The translations under genes and the position numbers were made by a program. Positions 33,553 through 43,657 of a stretch of DNA of 64,000 bases are shown here, piece by piece. The notes below the pieces were generated by a model that worked only from the letters and a program-made list of their open reading frames with translations, made no database searches and had not been told where the DNA came from. The stretch comes from Cladosporium sp. IMV 00045. Lineage: Eukaryota; Ascomycota; Dothideomycetes; Cladosporiales; Cladosporiaceae. The DNA is taken from assembly GCA_001931905.2 (NCBI GenBank), contig MSJI02000938.1, positions 1 to 64,000 of the forward strand, read 5' to 3'. Position 1 is the stretch's first letter, and the number at the start of each line of letters is the position of its first letter.

Positions 33553-33868
33553 TGTGATCGCGCTGTTGAGACGATGGGTTTGACAGAGTGGAGTGAAATA
33601 TGCTTTAGCCGGAGGTGCTTAATCGTTTGAATGAGTGGCTTATATGTAGCATCTGAGTGAAGGGTAAGGTGTTGTTCACTGCCTGCCAAAGGGGAGCGGA
33701 AGCTGAGCCGCGGCTTTCACTTGGAGGTTCTGGCTTGCTGCGCGCCAACGTCACCTTCACAAGCCAAAAGCCAGTGCATCCATCAATACTAGCAACTGTC
33801 GCAAACAGACACCTACATGTAACCTTCCCGTCACATCAACCCATCCACTCATTCTCACAACCTCAACC

Positions 33869-34431
33869 ATGGCAGAACCACGCGCCCGCGTCCGTCAAAA
33901 GGGCCAAGTCTTCAGCTCCGACGACCGTAAGAACCACCCAGCCCCCCAAAAAAACCTCACAAGAACACCCACATCTAACAGCACCTCAAAGTCGGCAGCC
34001 TCCTCGTCGCCTTTGGCGACGCCCCACCCCCCCTCCCCAAAACCATTTCAACCCTCGACGAGATCCTGACGGACTTCATTATCGAAACGTGCCACTACGC
34101 GGCCGTGAGCGCGAGCTACTCGCGACGCATGAAAATCAAAGCCGACGACTTCAAATTCGTGCTCAGGCGGGACGAGGTGCTGCTCGGGCGCGTGCAGGAG
34201 CAGTTGTGGCGCGAGAGGAAGCTCAAAGAGGATCGCAAGATGGTTAATACCGATGAGGATGTTAAGGCTATGGCCGCGGGGCAGTTGGAGGTGGAGCAGA
34301 AGGAGGGGGAGGAAGGGGTGGAGGGCAAGGGGAAGGGGAAGAAGAGGAAGGGCGGGAGGAGGAGGGGGAAGGGTGCTGGTGCTGGTGGGGAGGAGGGGGA
34401 GAGGGAAGCGAAGAGGAGGAAGTCGGGGTGA
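33869..34431 (+). CDS. TAF13: TFIID subunit TAF13, copy B
   Basis: Exons 33869-33926 and 33992-34431 (65-base intron) encode 165 residues. The histone fold is the same as in copy A, with FGDAPPPLPKTISTLDEIL replacing TITTLDEIL. The Gly-rich tail is two residues shorter. The 317 bp to the divergent KSH1 ATG are similar in layout to copy A. Confidence 0.9.
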
Positions 34432-35057
34432 GGAGGTGGGAGGGGGATTGTGACTGTTGACTGCCCTGTTACAGGGCAGAAATTGGTTATGCGGTCTCTG
34501 AAGGCTGCTGAGCATACGCGGACGGTCGACATCTCGAGGCTCCAGAACTTCGGCGAAGTCATGGAGTGGACTGACATAAAACGGCTGCGTGCTCGATCAA
34601 GGACCTGACAGTCGAGGATTGCTCAATTATTTTAGCGAAGGCGTTGGGGCGTACTGGTTAATCATCAAGCATGATACCCATCAGGACAAAAAGGAAACGA
34701 AACACGGAACCAGTCATTTTGCTCTCTTTTTTAAATTTGAACATTTCAAGCGACCCCCTACTCATGGGCGCCATTTTCCATTGAAGTACTCCCGCTAATG
34801 CTAGCCTTTTTGTTGCTCACCCCCTTCCTTTATCTCTAACACTAAAGCTTTGTAGTTTCGTTTGGGGTTGAAAACTGTTTGGTCTCCGGGAAAAGAAGTT
34901 TCGTAGACGTTGAATGAATAAACGTAGCTCCCGAATCTCGTGCGCGTGAAACAATGCAGCCTAACCAGAGAAGATAGAAGTCCCAATTGTATGAACTTGT
35001 CCTCTTCAAATGGCAGCTAATGCCTCACACGCTTTTTGTCGTCGCACGTAAAAAGAT
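34432..35057. other. Convergent 3' flanks, copy B
   Basis: Counterpart of 28780-29410, between TAF13 and eIF3f stop codons. No gene recognised. Confidence 0.5.
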
Positions 35058-36095
35058 TTACTGCTGCTCGCGCTGGCCTCTGGGGCCGGCGTTTGAACGC
35101 TGCTCTCTGTTACCGCCCTTCCTGTCGCCGCCCTGCTTCTTCTTCTCGTCGCCCTCCTCCTTGCCCTCGCCGCCCATCGTGAGCGCGGCCGTGGCCAGGC
35201 GGTTCGACAGGTCGATCTGTGTCCTGATGGTGTTGGCGAGATATGAGACCAGGAGGACGTCCTGGATGTGGTTGTTGAAGTCGCGCTCGACCTGCTCGGG
35301 CTCCACTTTAGGCGCGAGGGCGAGGGTGTTCATGAGGAATTGTCCGAGGGCGGACGAGGGCTCGGCCTCCTCGTCCAGCACGTTGGAGACGTAGTTGGAC
35401 ACGCGCTCCAGCATCTCCAGCACCTGCTCGATGGCGCGCTCCAGAGTCTCAATGTCGGTTTGCAGGAGCTGGCTGCGGTCTTCGCGGTCGCGCGCGCCGG
35501 CGATGAGCTCGAGGCCGCTCTTCTCGGCGTCGCCGTACTTGATCTCGTTGGGGACGGGGATGAAGAGACAGCTGTCTGCGGCGCGCTCGGGGGTCACGCC
35601 GATGGGTGCGCTGATGTAGGTGTTGGCCGCGATGTCCTGGCCGGCGATGGTGGAGACGGTGAGGTGGACGGCGGGGTGGGGCCAGGTGCCCTCGCCCTGT
35701 TGCGAGTAGAAGTTCTGGATCAAGGCGGAGAAGGTGTTGAGCTCGTCGCTGGTGGCGTACCAGCCGACGAGGACCTCCTTGGGCGCGGCGCGCTGGTGCA
35801 GCTGCAGCATGCTCTTCTGGTAGTCCATGTCGACCTCGACCTGCTCGGCGGTCTCGGTGTGGGGCACGGCGTAGCAGTTCTTGATCTCGACCTCGGTGCC
35901 ATCCTCCGACCGGGTGCCCAGAAGAGTTCCAATCACACGCTCCTGGTCTGCGGGCCGCCTCGAGGCGTGGTCGAGGATGCTGAAGAGCGCCTGCGGCTGG
36001 ATGGTGACGGAGCAGGGCGCAGTGGTCGAGGTAGAGGCGGAGATCTGGGCGGGGGCCAGCGGCCGGGCCAGGTGCAGGTAGGAGGAGGAGCCCAT
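35058..36095 (-). CDS. Translation initiation factor eIF3 subunit F
   Basis: A single exon of 345 residues starting at [15 protein letters not shown]. The frame stays open upstream to 36245 but only with a non-ATG start. An MPN domain spans about residues 28-170 ([54 protein letters not shown]), followed by the eIF3f C-terminal helices ([40 protein letters not shown]) and a charged Gly/Lys/Gln tail. The catalytic JAMM histidines of deubiquitinating MPN proteins are not apparent, as expected for eIF3f. It is a subunit of the eIF3 scaffold on the 40S ribosome. Its ATG lies 294 bp from the divergent UTP25 ATG. The last 83 codons also occur at 29411-29662. Confidence 0.95.
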   Translation of the reverse strand: MGSSSYLHLARPLAPAQISASTSTTAPCSVTIQPQALFSILDHASRRPADQERVIGTLLGTRSEDGTEVEIKNCYAVPHTETAEQVEVDMDYQKSMLQLHQRAAPKEVLVGWYATSDELNTFSALIQNFYSQQGEGTWPHPAVHLTVSTIAGQDIAANTYISAPIGVTPERAADSCLFIPVPNEIKYGDAEKSGLELIAGARDREDRSQLLQTDIETLERAIEQVLEMLERVSNYVSNVLDEEAEPSSALGQFLMNTLALAPKVEPEQVERDFNNHIQDVLLVSYLANTIRTQIDLSNRLATAALTMGGEGKEEGDEKKKQGGDRKGGNREQRSNAGPRGQREQQ

Positions 36096-36388
36096 CTTCG
36101 CGGTGGTGAATTGTCCGTATATGACCGTCAGTCCAGTATCGGGGGCGCTCCGGGCAGTTGGTTGGGTGTAGACGGCGACGAGGGGTTGTCTCTCTCCAAT
36201 CTCTTGTCTTGGCAGTAGTCGTGGAATTTCTTCCAGTTCACTCACGCTGCAGCGCAGGGCGGTTTTTTGGCGCTAGGCCCGGCCAGTGCGGCCCGCCATC
36301 TTATCAGCAAGCTGCCGACGATATGTCCAACTTTTTTTGAAGCATACTGTATTAAACCGAGGAAGTTCGATCTGCGACATATTGCATA

Positions 36389-38647
36389 ATGCCTCCATTC
36401 AGAGGGAGAGGACGCGGCGGCAGTTCTGGTGGCTCAACAAGGGGCCGTGGAGGCTTTAGAGGCGGTGGAAGGGGCGGTGGAAGGGGCGGCCGAGGAGGAG
36501 CAAGCGATCGCGGCGGCGGAAGGGACGCTCGGAGTGGCATTCGAACTAGAGGTGGCCATTATCGCAAGTTCGACAGCCAGAGAGTGAAAGAGATCGACTC
36601 CGACGACAGCGAAAACGAAGGACCCCCGCCAGAGGAGGAAGACGAGGAAGAAAGCGATCAATCGAGCGAAGAGGAAGAGGAAGAAGTTGTACCAGCCGGT
36701 AAAGCATATGGCGCTCTGTTGGCGTCACTCAAACGCTCGGATGACAGCGAAGGAAGAAGTAGGAAGCGACGCAAGCTCGACGTGAAGGAGACTGCACCCG
36801 AGGCGCAAGAGCAATCCGACGAGAGCGACAACGAGTCCAATGCTGAACCCGGACTGGAGGTTGAAGACGCAAGCGAAGACGAAGACGATGGAGAAGAAAT
36901 CGATGAGGCTGCCGCAGACGGCTCTTCCGAAACACTTCAAGGCGACGATGATGAAGACCCGGCAGATCAGTTCGAAGCGCATTTCGCCAACCCGGACGAT
37001 AACGAACTTGGAAAGCGCCTTAAAGATGCACAAAATGGCGATTGGCGTACTGAGAAGCAAAAGTCATACGGAAAGGGGAGCTTGACTTTGACTGTCCCTC
37101 AGTCTTCGCCAGAGAATGCTCCACGGAGAGCGAATATGAACAGCACATCGGAAATCACCTTGAAGCAAAAGCTCATGGAGACGGCGAAGAAGCAAATCGG
37201 AACATTTGATGACATTCAACGGACAATCGCGCCGTATATATTGAGCTATACCGATCTACTTGTGGGCAACAGATCACCTTCCAACGCTGCGAGTCTCCGA
37301 AATTTGGCTTGCATGCACGCCATGAACCACGTACTCAAGGGCAGGGACAAGATCTTGAAAAACACCGCAAGGATCGCACACACTGAGGGTGGCGAGGCAC
37401 TTGAACTCCGCGACCAAGGTTTCACCCGACCAAAGGTGTTGATTCTTTTGGAAACTCGTGAAATGTGCGCGCGTTATGCCGACAGTATCGTCAGTCTATT
37501 CGCGCCAGAACAGCAAGAGAACAAACAACGTTTCCAGGATTCTTTCAAGGAGCCCATCGACGACGCAGACACTATGCCCGAGGATTATCGCGAACTGTTC
37601 TCCGGTAACAACGACAACAATTTCCTCACAGCCATGAAGTTTACGCGCAAGACACTCAAGTTCTTCTCCGCTTTCTACTCAAGCGACATCATTCTGGCGT
37701 CGCCTCTCGGTTTGCGCCGAATCATAGAACACGAAGATCGTCGCAAGAGGGACCACGACTTCCTCTCTTCAATCGAGATGGTGATTGTCGACCAAACTGA
37801 TGCGATGCAAATGCAAAACTGGGAGAACGTCGAACTTGTCTTCAAGCACCTCAACCTGCAGCCCAAGGATCTTCACGGCTGTGACGTGAATCGCGTTCGC
37901 AACTGGTACCTTGACGGCAACGCAAAGCACTTCCGCCAGACTATGATGTTCTCGGGCTTCGTGACACCAGAGATCAACCGCATGTTTAACAGTGATCTTG
38001 CCAACATCACCGGCAAGGCGAAGCTCACCGCACACTATGAGGGCGCCATCACATCTGCCACTGGACTGGGCATCAAGCAAACCTTCTCCCGCTTCAACGC
38101 TCTCACACCCGCAGCAGACCCGGATGCCCGCTTCAAGTACTTCACCACAGCGGTTTTGCCCGCGCTCATGCGCTTGCCAAAGCCCGCCGATGGCGCGCGG
38201 GGCGTTCTCATCTTCATCCCTTCATACTTTGACTTCCTGCGAGTGCGCAACTTCTTCGCCACTTCCGATGTCACAGCGAACATCTCTTTCGGCGCCATTC
38301 ACGATTACACCGAAGTCGCCGACCAACGCCGTGCGCGCTCGCACTTCATGTCAGGCAGACACACATTCCTCCTGTACACGCAGCGTGCGCACCACTTCTA
38401 TCGCTTGAAGCTCAGGGGTGTCAAGAAGGTTGTGATGTACGGCTTGCCGGACAACGAGGTCTTCTACCGTGAAATTGTGGGCGGGTATTTGGGAACTTCC
38501 ATCAGTGAGGGCAGAGTTGTACCGGAAGAGACTACTGCCAGGTCGTTGTTTAGCAGGTGGGATGGTATGAGAGCTGAGCGTGTGGTTGGGACGGACAGGG
38601 TGCGGGCATTGTTGGGAGGTGCTGGTGATACATTTGATTTCTTGTAA
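36389..38647 (+). CDS. UTP25: U3 snoRNP-associated protein Utp25 (DEF family)
   Basis: A single exon of 752 residues. An RGG/GRGG-rich N-terminus (residues 1-55) and a long acidic region (about 65-200, with [19 protein letters not shown]) precede the conserved domain. Motifs include [90 protein letters not shown] and [30 protein letters not shown]. This is the helicase-like fold of Utp25/digestive-organ-expansion factor; the DEAD box is replaced (VDQTDAM), as known for the family. It acts in the small-subunit processome in 18S rRNA maturation. It shares a short divergent promoter with eIF3f. Confidence 0.95.
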   Translation: MPPFRGRGRGGSSGGSTRGRGGFRGGGRGGGRGGRGGASDRGGGRDARSGIRTRGGHYRKFDSQRVKEIDSDDSENEGPPPEEEDEEESDQSSEEEEEEVVPAGKAYGALLASLKRSDDSEGRSRKRRKLDVKETAPEAQEQSDESDNESNAEPGLEVEDASEDEDDGEEIDEAAADGSSETLQGDDDEDPADQFEAHFANPDDNELGKRLKDAQNGDWRTEKQKSYGKGSLTLTVPQSSPENAPRRANMNSTSEITLKQKLMETAKKQIGTFDDIQRTIAPYILSYTDLLVGNRSPSNAASLRNLACMHAMNHVLKGRDKILKNTARIAHTEGGEALELRDQGFTRPKVLILLETREMCARYADSIVSLFAPEQQENKQRFQDSFKEPIDDADTMPEDYRELFSGNNDNNFLTAMKFTRKTLKFFSAFYSSDIILASPLGLRRIIEHEDRRKRDHDFLSSIEMVIVDQTDAMQMQNWENVELVFKHLNLQPKDLHGCDVNRVRNWYLDGNAKHFRQTMMFSGFVTPEINRMFNSDLANITGKAKLTAHYEGAITSATGLGIKQTFSRFNALTPAADPDARFKYFTTAVLPALMRLPKPADGARGVLIFIPSYFDFLRVRNFFATSDVTANISFGAIHDYTEVADQRRARSHFMSGRHTFLLYTQRAHHFYRLKLRGVKKVVMYGLPDNEVFYREIVGGYLGTSISEGRVVPEETTARSLFSRWDGMRAERVVGTDRVRALLGGAGDTFDFL

Positions 38648-38949
38648 TATACCTGTATATATGCGCAGCTCCAGAAAGAGTGCGTTATTCAGATCAAATC
38701 AGCAAGGATGTTCGGATTCTCATTATGATTTTTCGGTATTTCACGGGTTCCTGTCACCACCTTATCGATAAGATCAAAGTCAATGATGTCCCGCGCCGAA
38801 AGAGCAATCCTCCAAAGAAAGACCCCACTTTAAAGTCTAGCCAGTGGAAGGGTCGACTCATCATCACAGGCGCAAATTGCCCGCTATTTGCGATCGGATT
38901 CCGCCGTTCCTCTGCAACTCCAACACCACATTCATACAAAATCACCAAC

Positions 38950-40218
38950 ATGTCGACCTTCGGCCAGTACTTCCGTGTGTCGACTTACGGCGAGTCGCAC
39001 GGCCGCAGTGTGGGCGCCATCGTCGACGGCGTCCCTCCAGGCCTCAAATTGACCGAAGATGACATTCAGCCTCAGATGACCCGCCGTCGTCCTGGACAGA
39101 GTGCCCTCACCACTCCCCGAGATGAGAAGGACAGAGTCGAGATTCAGTCTGGCACCGAATTCGGTGTTACTCTCGGCACACCCATTGGCCTCCGTGTCAT
39201 GAACCAGGACCAGAGACCCAAGGACTACGGCAGCAGCACCATGGACATGTACCCTCGCCCCAGCCATGCTGACTGGACCTACCTGGAAAAGTACGGTGTC
39301 AAGGCCAGCTCGGGAGGTGGTAGAAGCAGCGCAAGAGAGACCATTGGAAGAGTCGCTGCTGGTGCGATTGCTGAGAAGTACCTCAGCGTTGCACACGGCG
39401 TGGAGATCGTCGCTTTCACCAACAGCGTTGGTCCTGAGCACTTGTTCCCTCCGACGAAGGAACACCCGACTCCCAGCACCAACCCTGAATTCTTGGAGCT
39501 CATCGGCAAGATCTCTCGCAACGAGGTGGACGCAAACCTGCCGATCAGGTGCCCTGACGTTGACGCCGGCAAGAGAATGGAGAAAGTCATTGAGGAATAC
39601 AGGGACAAACACGACAGCATTGGAGGTACCGTCACATGCGTGATTCGCAACTGCCCTTCAGGTCTGGGCGAGCCCTGCTTCGATAAGCTGGAGGCCACTC
39701 TCGCGCACGCCATGCTCTCCATCCCCGCGACCAAGGGCTTCGAAATCGGCTCTGGTTTCGGTGGCTGCAACGTCCCCGGCTCAATCCACAACGACCCCTT
39801 CGTCAAGTCAGAGAGCACCACAGACCCCGCTCGCCCCGGCGTCACCCGCCCCCGTCTGACAACCAAGACCAACAACTCCGGCGGCATCCAGGGCGGCATC
39901 TCCAACGGCGCCCCCATCTACTTCACCGTCGCTTTCAAGCCCCCCGCGACCATCGGTCAGGCGCAGCAGACCGCCACCTACGACGAGACCGCCGGCGTGC
40001 TGGAAGCCAAGGGCCGCCACGACCCCTGCGTCATCCCCCGCGCCGTCCCCATCGTGGAGTCCATGGCTTCCATCGTCATCATGGACGCTCTCCTCGCCCA
40101 GAGCGCGAGGCAGGCTGCTCGTAGCCTCCTGCCGCCTATTCAGGACGTGACTATTCCTATCAGTATGACGCACAACAACCTGACCAACGCGGCCGACAAA
40201 CCTGAAGAGAAGGCTTAA
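38950..40218 (+). CDS. ARO2: Chorismate synthase
   Basis: A single exon of 422 residues converting 5-enolpyruvylshikimate-3-phosphate to chorismate, the last step of the shikimate pathway, with reduced FMN. All three family signatures are visible: [18 protein letters not shown] (residues 15-32), [19 protein letters not shown] (about 121-139) and [19 protein letters not shown] (about 356-374). The start [18 protein letters not shown] is canonical. The frame is open upstream, and an in-frame ATG at 38725 would add 75 basic residues; I consider that less likely. It begins only about 300 bp after UTP25 on the same strand. Codon usage is strongly C-ending, suggesting high expression. Confidence 0.95.
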   Translation: MSTFGQYFRVSTYGESHGRSVGAIVDGVPPGLKLTEDDIQPQMTRRRPGQSALTTPRDEKDRVEIQSGTEFGVTLGTPIGLRVMNQDQRPKDYGSSTMDMYPRPSHADWTYLEKYGVKASSGGGRSSARETIGRVAAGAIAEKYLSVAHGVEIVAFTNSVGPEHLFPPTKEHPTPSTNPEFLELIGKISRNEVDANLPIRCPDVDAGKRMEKVIEEYRDKHDSIGGTVTCVIRNCPSGLGEPCFDKLEATLAHAMLSIPATKGFEIGSGFGGCNVPGSIHNDPFVKSESTTDPARPGVTRPRLTTKTNNSGGIQGGISNGAPIYFTVAFKPPATIGQAQQTATYDETAGVLEAKGRHDPCVIPRAVPIVESMASIVIMDALLAQSARQAARSLLPPIQDVTIPISMTHNNLTNAADKPEEKA

Positions 40219-40970
40219 GGGGTTTCAGTTGATTTGGAGGGATCTGGTCGCTGAAGCTGGGACGATGTTTTAAGATACATGCATATACGAAGATAGTGAA
40301 TGCATAAAATAGAGGCGACGCTTGTCTCATCGGATGGGAAAGGAGGCGTCGGTATGAATTTCTTATTACGCGAATCTGAAAATGAAGTTTTCAGACACAA
40401 AAAGATCTCGAACCGATCAACTTTATTGAAGGTCCAAATCGGCGCTTTTGACAAAGTCCGGTCTCTGGTTTCCGAAGGCTATGGGCCACATCTAGCTCTG
40501 TGACTATTCTGGGATTGATGTTTGAGCTTTTTAGACACGGCTTATTGCATGGCCGTCTCGCTAGGTTTCTCGCTTCTTCACCTGCATCCCGGTTGATTCT
40601 GTCGCACTCTACGTTCAACCTTATCCAGATCGGATAATTATCATTGGAATGGCTGAGACCATTGAGCTTTCGCCCTGTCAGAGATCCAATACGCCACTTT
40701 TGCGTCTCGCTTCATTCTGCGCAAGACAGAAGCCATGTCTTGCTTGTTCATACACTCAGCGACTTTGCAGACGTGAGTATAAGTACGAGAACATCCTACC
40801 TTATCCATCTTTTCTCTCTTCAGGCCGGTCCTCAATTTCAACATCAACAAGTCCCTTCCAGCAACGAGAACTCATTTCTTTTGATCGTCTTTCTCCTTGT
40901 TCATACTTCTCTTTCTTCTTTTCACCGCACGATCGCAATCACAGCAATCCCTTCTTCCAGGTCAACGACA
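40219..40970. other. Intergenic region and leader of the next gene
   Basis: About 750 bases. A CT-rich leader (about 40790-40970) precedes the ATG at 40971, with a CTTCCAG that could be a splice acceptor in the leader. No other gene. Confidence 0.5.
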
Positions 40971-41861
40971 ATGTCTCTCGACCGCACTGGCGCCAACATC
41001 AAGGGTGTGCATAACACACCTGGCACCCGCCGTCCAAACGCACCGAAGCCCGAATCGATCTCTCGCGTGGTCGGGCCTAAGCACCATTACGGAACTCGCA
41101 CTCAATCGAAGTTGCAGACTGAGTCGAACGATCCAGATGCCTCAGCACTGCTTCCAGGTTCTCCCGATGGCCCTCCCTCTCCCAGCGTTCAAGGTTTTCC
41201 TGATCAGTCTCCTGGTTTCGCGCAGCCATCATTGACGGGAACACCTGCCAAGAAAGCCAAAGAGACAACCGGAACCGATGGAAAAGCCACTCTGCCCAAC
41301 AATGACTCCGACAATCCTGGCGTTGGACCTGATTACAACGACCAGAATTCAGCCCTCACCACACCTGTAAACATGTCCCCAGTGCAGGGCCGCCTCACCC
41401 GCTCCGCCACCAAGCGTATCGCAGAGAACGAAGACAACGACGATTCCCACTCAATGCCTGATGTCCAACGCTCCGCCAAGCGCAAGAAAGCTGCCAGAGA
41501 GGACTGGCGGGATAACCAGCTCCCCTCACCACTCACCAGATCGACGAACCCTGGACAAGCAGAGAACGGCACCGAACCATCTGTCTTCGACGATCCCCCG
41601 TCGCCATACATCACTCCTGCAACCTTGCGAGGACCAGCAGAGTACAGCGATGAGCCACCGGAGTACCAATCTCCTTCGTCGCCAAATATTAGGCCCGAAG
41701 CCTTTCAGCGAGTGGAAGGCGGCTATGCCTACGAAGACTACACCTATGTTGGAGAAGTAGGTCAAGATCACATGAAATTCAAGCTGGAGGTGTCTGTCCC
41801 GATGCCCCCGAATCTCGACAGGCGCACTCGCGGTGATTGGGATCGTGAAGAGAGACTTTAG
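40971..41861 (+). CDS. Hypothetical disordered, probably nuclear protein
   Basis: A single frame of 296 residues from an ATG in good context (ACGACAATG). No known domain is recognised. It is rich in Pro, Ser, Thr, Asp and Asn throughout, with basic clusters (HHYGTRTQSK, RLTRSATKR, RSAKRKKAAREDW) that could be nuclear localisation signals and short Ser-Pro repeats (LPSPLTRS, PPSPYITPATL, SSPNIRPEAFQR). The C-terminal 40 residues are more ordered: YAYEDYTYVGEVGQDHMKFKLEVSVPMP. The frame also stays open upstream of the ATG. Coding is supported by codon usage and the ordered C-terminus. Function is unknown. Confidence 0.6.
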   Translation: MSLDRTGANIKGVHNTPGTRRPNAPKPESISRVVGPKHHYGTRTQSKLQTESNDPDASALLPGSPDGPPSPSVQGFPDQSPGFAQPSLTGTPAKKAKETTGTDGKATLPNNDSDNPGVGPDYNDQNSALTTPVNMSPVQGRLTRSATKRIAENEDNDDSHSMPDVQRSAKRKKAAREDWRDNQLPSPLTRSTNPGQAENGTEPSVFDDPPSPYITPATLRGPAEYSDEPPEYQSPSSPNIRPEAFQRVEGGYAYEDYTYVGEVGQDHMKFKLEVSVPMPPNLDRRTRGDWDREERL

Positions 41862-43657
41862 GAGATCTGTGCCCTCTCTGGGCAGTCTGGCGGCGGTGTT
41901 GAGGTCCAGGTGGCTGTTGCTTGCTCGTTAATGGAGAGGGTTCTTTGCGGTTTGCCATGGCGTACATTATTGCGTCGGGTTACTGGTTTCCATGTTGTCT
42001 GCGTTGCTTTTCGGGACTGAGAGTGGTTGTTCTTTGGCATGTTCTACTGGATCTTGTCGATTTCATCTTGATTTTTCTTGTGTTGATTGATCTGTTCATT
42101 CGCGTTGTATATGTTTGCATCTTGCCGCGCAGCATACTCATCATTAGAATAGAAAAACTAATAGGAGCTGGTCTCTGCAAAACTCTCACAATTTTCATCA
42201 TCATCGAAATGCTCCTTCGTGATGATGTTGCATGCGGTGGCTCGGGTGGGCTCTGCACCGACTCAGAGCGCATGACCGAACAAAGAGGTGCCTGGACGAT
42301 CGTTCTCCATCAGTTCGTATAGCTGAGACATTTATGACGAAGAAGTCGATGAGAAGAGCCAGTCTGCTATCAATGATTCGTAACCAGACACGGCAGAGGT
42401 TGAGGTGAAGTCGACTGCCAGACGCCAGCGAAGGGCTGAGCTCGGCGCGGTGGCTGGCAGAGGCGCACACGGCTTGGGCATGCTTTGTCCGGCATGGCAA
42501 GCCGTGGCAAAAGCTTTGTATGAGAGAGCTATTATGCGTTCGAGGGTCATTGCTACGATTTGAAGGTGATCTGTTGAGCTTGCCTATGCGCTATCGAGGA
42601 AAGTGAAACAAGGGCGGTTGGGTTTCTGCAAGAGACCCTGTTGATGACTTTGCCGTGATATGCGCTTGCGCCTTATTGTGAGAGTCTCACTTTTGCTTCT
42701 TGTTATAGATAGAGGTGAATCAGATGACAGAAAGCGTGTAATTATTATGCAGATGTCAATCACACTAATCAAGACTGCCGAGTTCCTGTTTATTGACTTG
42801 TGAACGATCGACAGCCTTCAACTACAGAGATTGTCTTTTGCCACCAAACGAGAAGAAGACGTCTCCCTACTCTCGTATCACTATAATAATCACGACTACC
42901 GAGCCGCAAAATACAAGCTTGCCCTGGCAACAGCATCGAGCAAAACCAGATCAGATCTCAACGAAGTGGTTGGAGCGGACGGCTCTCCGCCGACCCGTTC
43001 TCCACACCTCATCTTGCACCATCAACTTCAGGAAAGTCTATGATGTCGACCTGAACCAAGTAACGTCTACTTCACGCTAATAGTGGAGTCGCTTGCGCCA
43101 GGATTGTTCTATTGACTACCGGATTTGGGACCTACTGCTCAATGATAGACCTCTTTGCATCAACGACCGAAGCGGCAGAGCTGCACGCCGTGTCGAAGCG
43201 AGGCAAGACAGGGTTCTGCTGGCAGAGAGCGAAGTCTGTTGGTTGAAAGGAAACGTTCAAGCATGTGGCGGATGTCGAAAGCCTTACGCGCCCTGGTTCT
43301 GGTCTTGGATGGCTTCGCATTATGATTGGCATTGCGCATCGTATCCGATGCGTTGGACCCGTTCTCGCGACTAGAGACGGCAGAGGTGACAGGGCTTGTG
43401 CCTGGCTCGGTGAGGCATGCTGCCATGTTAGGCCCAGGAAAGTCGGCATTTATCTATCGCACGCGTCATTTCCTCTGTTAGTTCGAGCGCCGCGGTTAGA
43501 TCGCTGCAACATGTCAATCTAAGGAAAAAGGCCCGTAGTGTAATGTTAATGAGCCCTTGTGCATTCAAAAGCCTCAGGGCCGCCACCTGTGTAGGCTCTG
43601 ATCTGCAGCTCTTCAGTTTCTTTGCGGTTATACTCTTTCGTTTCTTTGGCAGCTATC
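41862..43657. other. Intergenic region upstream of the laccase
   Basis: About 1.8 kb with no supportable gene. Several 60-130-codon frames overlap on both strands and show no domain. The first 300 bases are T-rich trailer of the preceding gene. The final part is presumably the laccase promoter. Confidence 0.5.

Larger units (their letters stand above)
29683..35309. repeat. Duplicated block, copy B (5.63 kb)
   Basis: Colinear with 24219-29662. It starts immediately after the N run at the same base as copy A's left boundary, and it continues without a break into the unduplicated remainder of eIF3f at 35310. Confidence 0.95.

Noticed and set aside
35268..36218. 316-codon plus-strand frame opposite eIF3f
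   Set aside because: Shadow of the eIF3f codon bias; the eIF3f match on the other strand covers it entirely.
40649..41014. 121-codon frame starting at an ATG upstream of the orphan gene at 40971
   Set aside because: Different frame from the orphan gene, no domain, and it lies in a CT-rich leader. At most an upstream frame.
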